Shown: one piece after another, positions 12,658 through 25,800 of the stretch | Layout: every line of letters starts with the position of its first letter | Numbering within the stretch: the stretch's first letter is position 1 | Program-made: the position numbers and the translations under genes | NCBI GenBank assembly: GCA_949316235.1 | Contig: OX438744.1 | Span: 33,724,778-33,788,777, forward strand | Length of the DNA: 64,000 nt | Source: Oegoconia quadripuncta | Lineage: Eukaryota; Arthropoda; Insecta; Lepidoptera; Autostichidae | Direction: 5' to 3' | The notes under the pieces: generated by a model | What the model saw: the letters and a program-made list of their open reading frames with translations, nothing else | The model's database searches: none | What the model was told of the DNA's origin: nothing

Positions 12658-12983
12658 CCGCCTCCGTGGCTCAATGAAAACAACATAGGGTTTACGAATC
12701 GGATGTCGCGGGTTTGATCTCCAGCGGGGTACATGTTTAGTACTCGGTTTGGTTGATGGTAGGGCATTTTAAATGTCCGCCTGGCTAGCTACCACCATCT
12801 TATCTAAATCTGCCGCCAAACAGCAATGTTAATAGCATTGTTGTGTTCCGGTTGTCAGAGATAAGATAGCCAGTTCTCCAAATATTTGAGTTTCCGGGTC
12901 AGTACGCTTCCACCTTCGACCTCATCTTCACTTAACATCAGGTGTGATTGAGGTCAAGTGCTAGCCCGTTGTGCATAAAAAAA
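12658..12983 (+). mobile_element. SINE family A, near full length
   Basis: The head CCGCCTCCGTGGCTCAATG, B box, middle GCCTGGCTAGCTACC and an A-tail after GTGCATAAAA are all present and collinear with the other full copies. Confidence 0.88.
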
Positions 12984-13700
12984 TCGATGATTACAGTACA
13001 ACCGTGCGGGGTATGTGAGCGAGCGGCGCGCCCCTCTCCCCCCTCTACCTGCGGGGCGGTACCACGGCATTGTTCTGTGCCGTGGTAACATGCGACAGCA
13101 CACAAACTAATAGTGCATAAGTTTATATTAACGCAACATTCTTTTACATCCAATTCTCTTTTTTCACGATCTGAGATATGAGAGTATTTTATGTAGATAT
13201 AGATATACTTAGCACTTGAAACACAAGGAAATAATTTCTAAATGTGACAACCTTTAGCTTTTTCGCCATACTGCCACCAAGTGTAGGTGACACGTCTCGG
13301 CAGCGTCCAATTATTTTTCTTTACATTATTACGATATATGATTATATGATGATCTATATGATTATATTATTTTAAGTCATAGAAGCCCTAGCTTCGCCTG
13401 AAATACAGGATGTTCCTAGTTCAGGCTCTCGGGTGACAGTTGCAATTAAGTATTATTATGTAGATTTTATGTTTTAATGTACCATAAGAATTAATAAATA
13501 TATTTGATTTGATTTGACGATGTCCTGTCACAACGGCGAAGTCCATTACCTTACCGAACATAGACAATTTTTTTGGACGGGAATGATAATCAGGTTAGTT
13601 AATCAATCAATAATCAAAGTCTTCATCCAGATTCAGACAAAGAAATTAATTGTTTCTCGGCCTGGAGGCTACTCTTTTGGCTATGTATAACTAAACTTAC

Positions 13701-13809
13701 CCGTATCGCCCACCGCTTGGCTGAGTGTGTTCTCAGTGACAGGCCGCAACGCTTCCACAGCGCTGATGTATCCCAGACGATCGGCGATCGCACATGCGGT
13801 TTGTCCATT
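13701..13809 (-). CDS. Ank: Ankyrin exon p: repeat 24 and start of linker
   Basis: The exon is 109 bp, starts in phase 0 and ends in phase 1. It encodes [20 protein letters not shown], the terminal repeat, then [14 protein letters not shown], the start of the acidic linker to the ZU5 domains. The acceptor is CAACAG and the donor GTAAGT. A chimeric SINE begins 34 bp upstream of the acceptor. Confidence 0.94.
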
Positions 13810-16800
13810 CTGTTGAAACATCAAAAATATATAAATATTCTAACCGCCTTCGTGGCTCAATGTAAACAACACAAGGTTTACATAACGGAGATCGCGGGTT
13901 CGAATCCGGCGGGTAAATGTTTGTGTGATGATTACGAACTTTCAACAGGCAGTATGTCATCAATTAAAAAGATGTACGAGTAATTTCCATTACAATTATG
14001 TCTATGGTGGTGATGGAAAAATAAAATCATGCATTGGTGTCGATTCGGATGTACACCAACTAAAGTAAACTAAACTAAAACCAGTTTTGGAGTGATGCCG
14101 TCGCATCGTACTGTTCTAGCGAGAAAGAGACAGTTTAAAGTAGTACTACTTTAAAACTGGTTTTAGTTTAGTTGGTGTACATCAGAATCGACACCATTGT
14201 CGCGTTTATTTTAACTACTGTGAAATTTCACTATTCAATCGACTTTCTGGCAATAATTATTCATGCAAAGGAAATGTCTCGTACATAATTTTAATTGATG
14301 ACGTATAAGTTGTATACAGATTTATCTATCGATTTTTTTGATGACCAGTGTAGATGGATTCGACTTTCGCAACTATAGCTATAGGCAGTTTTGCCACCAT
14401 CATGACGTTTTCTTATTATAAAGTTAGTAAGGTTATCTATAAGAAAATACATTCTCGCGGAGCGTACAAGGAACATTTGGCAATCTATAAAAAAGGTAAA
14501 AACTTAAATGTCGTTAACACACTTACAGCCGACACTGCGTTTGGGTCAGCTTTATTCTTGAGCAGCATTTGAATGATGAGCGTGTGTCCTTGTTGAGCAG
14601 CTTGGTGGAGGGGCGTGAACCTGAGACAAAAACCAATAATTACAAAATCTGGGTAAAAAAGCTACTCAACTTTAGGAGCCCTTTAAACATAATTCCGTCG
14701 CTTTGAATGTCAACGACATGGAAGTGACAGCATGATACTTGAGCGACTCTTAAGAGGGTCCAGTGGCGCCCTCATTGGATGAATTAAGATTTCTTTTTAA
14801 ATACAGGGTAAACTTAAAAAACCGCTCTGACCCTGCACTCGAGAAGCCTAAAAGCTAATTACAAATCATACCTTAATAGCTTTGATGGGAGTTTTTCAGA
14901 TTCACGGTTATAAAAAAGTGGCCGTTTTAACAATCATTTGAAATTCTCGAAAAAAAACCGTAATTAAAGCTATTTTGGTATCTATCTAAAATTGTAAATG
15001 CGAAATTTTGGATATTTGTTGCTCAATCATGGCGAAACGGATGAAGGGATTTGGATGAAATTTAGTATATAGATAGAATTACCTGGATTAAGATATAGGA
15101 TATTTTTTATCCCGATAAAGTGAAACCGCGGGCTAAACAAATTAAACTTATCCGCGATAAAGTTATTCCAAGCAGGCAAAGCCGCGAACGGAAAGCTAGT
15201 TATTTATAATTAGATTAAAACCTTTTGATTTACGCTGTATTTCAAAAAATCATAATTCATCCAATGAGTGCGTTGGACGTAATAATCCCACTCAAGCGTT
15301 TGAGTAAACGTATAAGTGATTATCAAGGGGTTTACTCTCTAACGAAAATAGCTTCGGACGGCCGTAACTTAGCAATTTTTCCATGACTTCAGACTTTCTT
15401 GCGTCCTGTACTAACTTGTGATGTCCAACTATATACAACAAAAGTAAAGTAATGACGATTGGTTTATAATTGACACAGCAAACTGCAAAAGACAAGGTCC
15501 GAAGGTACCGCCGTCCGAAGCTATTTTCATTAGAGAGTAGACCCCTAGGTTAGACCTGTCTCATGAGAGCCAACTGAAAGCATAATAAATTCGTATGCAT
15601 AATAATATTGTGTATGTTTATATGACAGACTTGTATGTTTAGTGTATGTATATATTATATGTAAGTATATATATATTTGTTAAAAAGATACAGGCATTCC
15701 TCATTTATTTCATAATTAAAACCTATGTACGTATTTTATTTAATATTAAATAGGTATTTATTCTATTGTATTTGAAGTATTATTATTATAGTCTTTTTGA
15801 TTTTAAGCTGATTATGAACACATTTTTCTCAGTGCACGTATGTATGTCTATCCTATCGAACATGTTTTCCTTCACATTTGCAGGGTCTTGCTGGAAGAAA
15901 TCTCTTTTTAGAGATAAGCTAGTGCCTTTTGTACATCCTATATCTAGTATGTATTTGACCTTTATGTGTACTCGTGTGCAATAAATTATAAATAATAATA
16001 AAAGCATTTCCAGTATACAGATAGCATTGAACGTACAATTTTATGGCTATCCTCATAATTTTTCCACTAATGCTAGGAGATTTCTTGTGAAACGACCAAT
16101 CTATTGTCCTTGAGTGGTGTAGGTTGCAATGCCAAAACTAAGAAAAAGTCCGAAGTTACGGCCGTCCGAAAGCTATTTTCGTTAGAGATTAGACCCCCAG
16201 GCAGTACAGCGAGTGAGGTCACTGACCCGTGCGCGGCGCGGGCGGTGACGTCGGCGCCGCCGTCGACCAGCATCCGCGCCGCCGCGTGGTGGCCGTGGTG
16301 CGCCGCCGCGTGCAGCGGGGTGTAGCCGTCGCGGGTGCGGGCCGAGCTCTGCCCGCCCATCGCCAGCAGCGCCTTCAGGACAGCGGAGCGGCCTTCGGAC
16401 GCTGCCAGGTGGACTGGGGTTAGACCTGGGGAAGTGAGGTCATTGAATTAATGCCGTGTCAACTGGATAGCTTGGAAAGTGGTCATATGTAATTACCGCC
16501 TCCGTGGCTCAATGTGAACAACATAGGGTGAGGTCGCGGTTTCGATCCCAAGTAGGATACGTGTTTAGTATTCGGCTTGGTTTGTCCTACCATTTTAAAT
16601 GATCGCCTGCCTAGCTACCACTATCTTGTTTAAGTTTGCCGCCAAACAGCAATATTAATGTCATTGCTGTGTTCGGGTTGTCAGAGAGTCAGGCGCTAAC
16701 CAGTTTTGAATTTAAATTACCTTTCATAAACTTTATACACCGTGTAACGGTTAAGTGTAGTCATATTTTAAGGGCTTGTTCTACCCATCAATACGAACAA

Positions 16801-19800
16801 CTTTTACTATGGGGGCAACTTCGAAATCGCGAAAAAAAAATGAGCTGTTCCATAGAAAATTTCAATAACCTCCCGATGCAATGTATGAAACAGCTGATTT
16901 TTTTTTCGCGATTTCGAAGTTGCCCCCATAGTAAAAGTTGTTCGTATTGATGGGTAGAACAAGCCCTTAAAATATGACTACACTTAACCGTTACACCCTG
17001 TATAAAACCGCGGACACCGCTGTTAATATTTCAATTCTGTTCGTGTAACGTGATATTGTGTGCACCATAGCGGTGCAAATTTGGTGACTACTAGCGGCAT
17101 TTTAAATTCGTGTTTCTGTGGTGAAAATGGGAAGACTTCATACACAACTTTTGAATCGATTGTCAGACGGAAATAATGACGACGAAAATTTGACAACATC
17201 ACGTTATCAAAGTACTGTACGAGAAACTGTTGTAGTAGAGCTCAAATAGGTAAAAGATTCAGAGACGAGCTGTAGCTGTAGTATAGAATCGTAGAACGGA
17301 CCCTTCGACACCCGAGAGTGAGAAAGAAGGCTTGCTTGTTCTTGTTAAGTTATGGTAGTACTGACCGTTGTTAGCAGGGACGTTGACGTCGGCGCCTCGC
17401 TCTATTAACATCTCAACGCAGTCCTCGTGTCCTTCTTGAGCCGCCATATGAAGAGGAGTAAAGCCAGCCTTCGACTTAACGCCGGGATCCGCGTCTGCAA
17501 TAACAAAGGCAAATAATACACCGTATATGTGAAGTGTAACTTTGCTAGGTGGTAAGACGGCTAAGTCCCTGCTGGCGGGCATGTCGTGTTCCCCGATCTT
17601 GGTATCTTCAGGTCTACGGTAGAGTAGTGAATAAGCATTTTCAGGAATCGCATGCTTTACCTTCGACTACATCCTCACTTTCAATATGAGTATTCTAAGT
17701 GAGATTGTGGTCAAACGCGTCTCCAACCCAGGAAGTGTTACTGTTTGCTCGTTGGTACTGTGACCTACTATTAATAATCCTGTTTGAACTAGATTCTTTG
17801 TCGCATCCAACAACGACAGAAATTACATAAAAACCTCTATAGTATGTACTAATCAAGATTTAACAGATGCATGGGTTCCCTTAAAAAATCGGTGGTCATT
17901 ACGGCTTCAGCCAGCCAGTTTTGATCATTCAAAGAGAACATACAAGCTTCGTGTATAAAACAGACTTTGTGCATACAAGCCACAGACAAATAAAGACGTC
18001 TAATGTAAAACTTACCATGTTCTAGCAGTGCGAAGGCGATGTCCGGATGGTTGTTCCGGCAAGCGATGTGCAGTGCCGAATGGCCGTTCTTAGCGAGCGA
18101 GTGCGGTGACGCTCCTAGAGGGACATAACAAAATCTAGCTTACTTACTCTCAAGCATACAAACTAACGATGAGAGACAAAGAGAGATCATGCCATAACAT
18201 GGTTTTTCCCAATGCCACAGTGAAAATGAATATCTGCCAATCCGCTGTCACTATGCTACTTATTGTGTATGATTTCAATGTGTTTGTGTGCGATTGATGA
18301 CAGTGAGCCACTAGCCAGTATTCGTAATTTAGCTGTGTTGGCAATAGTTGGCATATCGACTCGACAAAAAGAGTAAAAAGTTAATTTGTAGTTTCTTGTT
18401 TATAACACGGCGAAATTACGAATAATGGTTGGTGCCTCAACAACCAGTACTCGCGATCATAGACCATGTTTCAAAATGGCAACCTCTGTTTATCTTTGAT
18501 CATTGTTAATATAAACCATAAACAACTAATATAGCTACAATTTCGAGAAATACCTGCCATAGGTTTATGCAATGTTTGTTATATTTCATTAAAAAGATAG
18601 AGCGAAGAAGCAGACCGAACATAGCGATTAAATAAGAAGTTTCTATACAAAAAAAATAAACTACATTTAGGCTTTGACGTTGTTACCAGGAAACGTGTAG
18701 TTTCGACACGTAAAAAGATTGGGGTGGGTGTCCGCGAAAACGTCTATGGGTTTGCACGTTGTAACAGTTCTGGGCTCACCCCCCACCCAGTCAGTTCTGT
18801 ATATTTCTAAAGATGGACCGTGGATGTTGTTTCAAGTAATAAACTATCCATGTATGGAGCACCCAAATGATTGTTTGGGATATCCCTGACCACCCCACTT
18901 GCGATAAAGGTCGTGACATTATGTACGTGTGTTATTATGAGACAAGTCATATTTATATTGAGCATGTACCTAAGTCTGCACTCGTAAGTAAAAACTTTAC
19001 GAAAATATGTTTGTACTTGTAAGTACATCGTACATCCTATTTTCAATATTTTAGTTACGAGTTCATGATGTAAGTTACATAAAAATTAATAAAAAAAAAA
19101 ACTAATTACCAATAAGCCAAGTAATATTCACATAATATATTAAAAAAATCTAAATTATAAAATATGTACAACATTGGCAGAATTTGTATGTCTGTCTACA
19201 TTACTGAAAATCATGTGGTATACCGTTCTTAACATAGTACAAATGACAGAGATACTAGATAATAATATAGATTAGTCAATTTGCATTATACTTTAGAACA
19301 ACTAAACGCAGAGACAGACAGACGCTGGCACACAATTTAGAGATAGCTCGATGATGAAGTTCCATGAAAACTATGATTTAAGTCGTATGTTCAAAATGTG
19401 TGAAGGGTGTGCTGTTAGAGGAAATCGCTGGTTCTTGTGTTAAAATGTGACATAATATAGAAATATAGATGAAGCGAAGAAAATATACCAGAAAGTCGAA
19501 ATGCTTAAAAACCGAATCTCAAGTGCCAAAGGTCGATGTTTCAAATTTAGAATTTTCTCGTCTCATAAAAAATAATAACGATCAATGGTAGTCACTTATA
19601 GGCTTAATCGGCGCTCTTCGCACGGTCTTTTTTTTGCTCAAAAATGTATAGTACCTTTGTCCAACAGAAGAAGCGCTATATCCGGATGACCGTAATACGT
19701 GGCCATGTGGAGAGGTGTGATGTGACTCTTCCCCGGGGCATCAGGAGCCGCCCCACGAGACAGGAGCAGGCGGGCGACGTTTATATCTCCGTATTTCGCT

Positions 19801-22800
19801 GCTAGATGCAGTGGAGTGAAGCCTTTGCGGGTCTCGGCTTCTATTGGCGCGCTGTGGTCGAGCAGGATTGAAGCCACGTCTTCTTTGCCTGGTGGATAAC
19901 AATAATGCCATGTGAACCCACTGTTCAAATTCCTAAACGACGAAATTATTTTCTTTCCTACATTATAATTATTTCTTCTTTCTCAACATGTTAACTGCCG
20001 CGACGCAGACACAATTGAAAATCAACTGTTTGTCGGTCACCGGTGACCACCGGTGACCGACGCGGCGCTCAAAGGCTTAAATAATTTATCACTGCTTACC
20101 TCACTGTAGGTGTAATCGACAGCACATCCGTATATAGCGTATCAGGCTGCATAGTAGTGCTCATTAAAGTAAGTAAAAATATAGTTTGAAAAATGCTTTA
20201 TTATTACCCTCGGTTTTAGTTGGTTGGATAAGTTTTAGTGTTTTGTTTTGCAATAATTTCACATAATGTGCTGTCGAGGAATTGAACTGTATAAATAACA
20301 TACAATATGCTCTCAAATTAATTAAGTTCTGGATAATTGTTAATGAATATTATAAGAAATCAGATCCATTGTAATTTCTCAAATATGATAAGTTGTTATT
20401 ATACCGAATATTCAAATATAGTATTAAAAAATATAAAAAAATTGCAGCCCAAGGTAGCGTAAAGTCTCTTCACGGGACCCGCTTACTTTCGGTAGGCGAC
20501 GTTCAGCTGTACCGCTGTTGATCCTGACAATACAGGAGTGCGTGTGGTAGTGGGTCATACTACAAGGTTTCCCTGATGGAATGCATACACCTCACGGTCT
20601 TTTCTATTGATTGTACTACTTAACAGGTAGGTTAGCTCGCTGATTCTCTAATCAGAAAAGTGGTTTATTGTCAACACACGTCCAATAAACAAAAATAGAA
20701 GAACACAGTAAGCTACTTGAGTTGTACCTTCTTTAGCGGCGATGTGGAGAGGCGTGTAATGGTCCTTGGTGGTAGCAGCCACGTCTGCGCCATGCTGCAG
20801 CAGCAAGGCGGCGATGTCGCCGTGACCCAGTCGAGCCGCCACGTGAAGAGGCGTTTGCTCCTCGCGGGCACGGGCTTCCACCTACAAAACGGCAAAGTTG
20901 TGGTCTAAGGCCCGTAAACCGTTCTCAAGATTGAGATGACCTTAAGTTGACGCTTGAGAATCTGTTATATATTAAAACTGCATCAAAAAGAAATAGTATT
21001 GAGACTAAGAAGCAATTTCAATCTCAAGATCGATTTATTAATACGGCCCATAGATCCTGCCTAACATTAAACTTCACTCATTTGTTTTTGCAATGAAAGG
21101 TCAATAGGTTAAATGTTTTTTTTATTATTTGGTCGTTCCAGTCTGTGGGTATACCTTGGCGTTGTTCCGCAGCAGCACCCTGACGAGGTCGGTCTGGTGC
21201 GCCCTGGCCGCCAGGTGCAGCGGCGTCTCCCCGCGCGCCGTGGCCGCGTCCGCCTCCGCCCCGGCTCCCAGCAGCACCAGCGCTATGTTCATGCAGCCCA
21301 TGAACGACGCCACGTGCAGCGGGGTCAGACCCGATTCGGTGGTCGCTGATTTGCCTGCAAAAGGATACAAGCTATATCGTCTATTCCTGAAGATATCCCA
21401 TGGAAACTTTCAGCGTAATTCTCAGCCTCCATAAACTACAATATACCGGATGACATTTTATACCGTAAGGAAAAAATAGGTAAGTGAAATAGAAGTTATT
21501 TTTAGGCATTACGTATGCCTAAAAATATTTTTTTTTCTCAAAACCGCCTCCGTGGCTCAATGTACGATTCGGAGGTCGCGAGTTCGATCCCCAGCGGGGT
21601 ACATGTTTAAGTACTCGGTTTGGTTGGTGGTAGGGCATTCACACGCTTCCATTTTCGACCTCATCTTCACTTAACATCAGGTGTGATTGAGGTCAAATAC
21701 GAAATCGTCGTGCATAAAAAAAAAATCGAAGCACGTGCCGGCCGGAGATTGATATGCGACTGGCGGGATTCGTAGTATTTGACAAATGACAAATTTATTT
21801 GGAACTCATAATTTTCTCCAAGTTTTTTTATTTATTTAATTTAGTAATGCAATCATGAAGAATAGGCTACAAACGCGACCGTCAATATGCACAACGCTAC
21901 CTATGCCAATACCTTCTATTTCACTTGCCTAACACGCACTATTTTTTTTTGTTACGGTAAAAAAATCATCCAGTATAAATGTCCTTGGACGTATATGTGT
22001 ATTACAGCGCCAACTAGATCCACACTAAGCAACTGGGCTTATATTATGGATATCGATGGTTTACATATTACACAAATACATTTCTTTTTGTAAATAAATA
22101 CATATTATAAATGAAAACATATATATTAACTCGGGTACACGTGTTCGCATATAAACATATGCCCGGAGCAGGATTCGAACCCAGGAACCTTATGGTATAG
22201 CAGTCAGGGTTTCTAACCGCTACATCAACTCGTCGTCATACAACTAGGTACTATGATGTCATTGGGTCGAACCTCTGCCCGTAACGCTCCTCTTGGCCAC
22301 CACTCTGTCTTGGATAACCGTCGGTCCCACCTTCACCTCAGTATCGTAACCACTTGTATTATCCATCTTTCCAGCGGCGATACGTTCGAATTGGAATTTC
22401 TCGTACTTCCAATTGAGGGTAGTTCGACATGTCGCAACTCGTGTGGATTCGACAACGAAATCTGTCACAGTGTCAAAACCGCACCCACTACAATGACGTC
22501 ACGAGCTCGTTAAGAGCATGGAACAGTGGTATCCAAACATGTCAACAGTCTATCAACTTATTAGACAAGGAAAGAGTTTAAAATCTACTCACTAGCGCCA
22601 TATTTGAGCAACAACTCGACAACCTTCAGCCTATTCTTCTTACAAGCGATATGTAGCGGCGTGAAGCCGTTGAGAGCTCTCGCATTCGCGTCCGCGTTTC
22701 GGTCTAGAAGAAGTTTCGCCACCTAAAACATTGCAATAATTATTAACCAACCAATAAAAGATAAAGTCTACAACTCCAGACAGATTTTTACAGTATATTT

Positions 22801-25800
22801 TTATCTTTTTTTAATAAAAATTTTTACCCTTCCAAGATGGAGGAGCTTATCAATTCAAATGTATTTTTGTTATGCAATATCTCCGGTGGTCGTAAATTGA
22901 TTTCAACAATTTTATTTTTATTGGAAAGGGTTACACCACCGGGGTGGGATCATATAAATTTGCCGGAGATCTGATGATGCACTTCGGAGATAGAGGACGG
23001 AACCTTATTGAAGTCGGTTGTTTCGTAAATTTTTGGCGGATCATTTACGATTTTTTTACGAATAACAATTGTATAGAAAAGTAACTCTCCTACAATTACC
23101 GCTTTGATTTTGTTTCCATTTACGCAAACAAACTACCAGCTATTACAACGAAGTACACACACTCTCTCATAGACAAAGCTTGCACGTGATTGGTCACAAC
23201 AAGGTCACGTACCGGCCGGCGAATCGAGTGTCACAGCTTACTGGCGCGCGCGCTGTCCCTATGTTATGCCCCGCCAACCGCGGATTCTATTTCGTGTAAC
23301 CATTTCGGTCGGTTGTTTTGTCAATTTTTCGCGGTTCAATTATTTCTTTAACGTTATAATGCAATGAGGACTAGAAACTAATGGCTCATAATATCATTCG
23401 TGCATTTCTAGTTTATATTTCTTTTTAATTAGGAATGCCTTACCATATAACTTACCTTGACGTGCCCGCAGTGAGCGGCGACGTGCAATGCGGTGAGGTA
23501 GTCCACTGTGACGTCATCGATGGGCGCCCCCTCTGACAGAAGCACCTTCGCCGTGTCCACGTGTTCGCCTTGGACGGACATATGGAGAGGGGTCAGCCCG
23601 TTCTGGTGATGACAATTTACAAAGATTATTGTAGCCTTATAAGAAAGCTCAAAGTCACACTGGTATAGAGAAGACGATCAATCGTAGGATTGATGCCTTT
23701 GGGGCAATAAAGTTACAGTACCTTGGTTTTACTTGTGATGGGCGCACCGTGTTGTAGCAATCTCGTCACAACGTTACTGTGTCCAGAACGGGCCGCGCAG
23801 TGTAGGGGCGTGAGACCGTCGCGGGTCACTGCCGCTATGTTGGCACCTGCAACCAAAGGAACTGTCTAAGATAGGCTTATCTCATACAAAACATATCGGC
23901 ACACAAAAAGAATAGAACCAACCCGTCATATCCCATGGGTGTCGACCAAGGATCTTTCTGCCAAAAACATCTATAGATTTGAACATTTTAACGGCGATGA
24001 GCTCACCCCCTGTCACGTATAAACTTTCAATGTTTGGAACACCAAAACGCTAATGTTTGGGACAGTTGCGTGCCCTCCATATAGGAAGAAAGGCAGTGCC
24101 TACCGTAGCAAATTGTAATCTTTCCTTGAAACGAATTGACAATGGTCAAGATAGCTGATTCATACTGATGTAAGCAGGAATATTCTAAACAGTTGCGAGG
24201 TTTGCTATAAGAGTAAGTTATTATTTAGTAGTTGAATTTTTTCTCTTTTAATAGCAAATTTTATCATGCTGCCTACCCTGTGACAAAACGCCGTACATGT
24301 CACTGCAACCGTCATATTCTTGCCACGTGCAATGCAAATTTGTTTATTTGCAACAGTTTATAAAGTTATAACAAGTTATTTTAAATTTTCAATGTCTACC
24401 ACTGTTTATTAACATAGTTATAGGTGACTGTACTAACAAAGATGGAATTTATTGTCTGGAAAAATAAATGATTTATTATTATTATAAAGTATACTTAAAA
24501 TTGTTGTATGGTTACGGTCCGATGGGGCTGACTTAGACTCACAAGTAAGGTGGCTCAATGTCCGAAAAAAAAAACAGGTTGCGAGGATTGCTACAAGAGT
24601 AAGTTATTATATTGTAGTTGTATTTTTTTTCACATAATAGCAAATTTTATCATTCTGCCTACCCTGTGACAAAACGCTGTGCACGCCACTGGTTTGGGAT
24701 ATCTCCTGACTATCCCATATGGGATAAAGGTATTGACATTATGTATAATCTATCTTCCATAATCCCAAGAAAGCATAGTACAAAACTAGTGATAATACGC
24801 TTGGCATATTTCTTAAAGAGACCCTGAAAGAACCTGACACTAATTAAATAAAAGAACATGTTTTGTAATTACGAAGAAAAGTGTACCACTCCTCACGTGC
24901 TAAATAAGGAGCAGCGAACTTACCATTCTCAACGAGCAAGTCGACCATAGCCAGCTGGCCCCATTTGCTCGCCACGTGTAGAGGCGTGATGTTGTGCTTC
25001 GCCGCGCGGCCTGAGTCGGCGCCGGCTCCCAGGAGCGATTTGGCCACCGCCACGTTCCCATAGTGGGCCGCTATGTGGAGGGGCGTGAAGCCAGATTTTG
25101 AGCACGCGTCTGGGTTGTGTTCGTTCTGGACATAAAATAAAATATATAAACTTTATATCAATCAATCAATCAATCAATCAAGTACACTTTATTGCACAAA
25201 ATTCTACAATACACTTCTTAATATAGCTTCAAAAAAAATTATAATTGTACAACCAGGCGGTCTTATCGCTATTAAGCGATTTCTACCAGACAGCGATTTC
25301 TTTATATGACTCTAGAAGCGATTGAACTTATGATGATGCCTACCTAATTGGCAAACAAATAGATTTTTTTATGTCATGGTATATTTTCTATGCCCATATT
25401 TCTATATCTATGCTTTCTGCAGTTATCTCGGTAATAAGTAATGGTAACAGTATAATGAAAATTTACCACAGTACGGAAAGTGGTATTCCTTTGCAGAACT
25501 CGTCTGTGTAACCGCCTCCGTGGCTCAATGCAAACTACATTGGGTTTACGATTCGGAGGTCGCGGGTTCGATCCCCAGCGGGGTACATGTTTAAGTACTC
25601 GGTTTGGTTGGTGGTAGGACATTTTAAATGTCCGCCTGGCTAGCTACCACCATCTTATCTAAATCTGCCGCCAAACAGCAATGTTAATAGCATTGTTGTG
25701 TTCCGGTTGTCAGAGATAAGATAGCCAATCCTCCAAATGTGTTGGGGTTTCCGGGTCAGTACGCTTCCACCTTCGACCTCATAGTCACTTAACATCAGGT

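Noticed and set aside
16104..16423. Plus-strand open frames over ankyrin exon n
   Set aside because: Antisense shadow of the exon plus transposon sequence.
21113..21434. Plus-strand open frames of 78 and 101 codons
   Set aside because: They are antisense shadows of GC-rich ankyrin exon i.
25157..25180. Short tandem repeat as CRISPR-like array
   Set aside because: A plain TGAT microsatellite at the end of a LINE tail, with no spacers.
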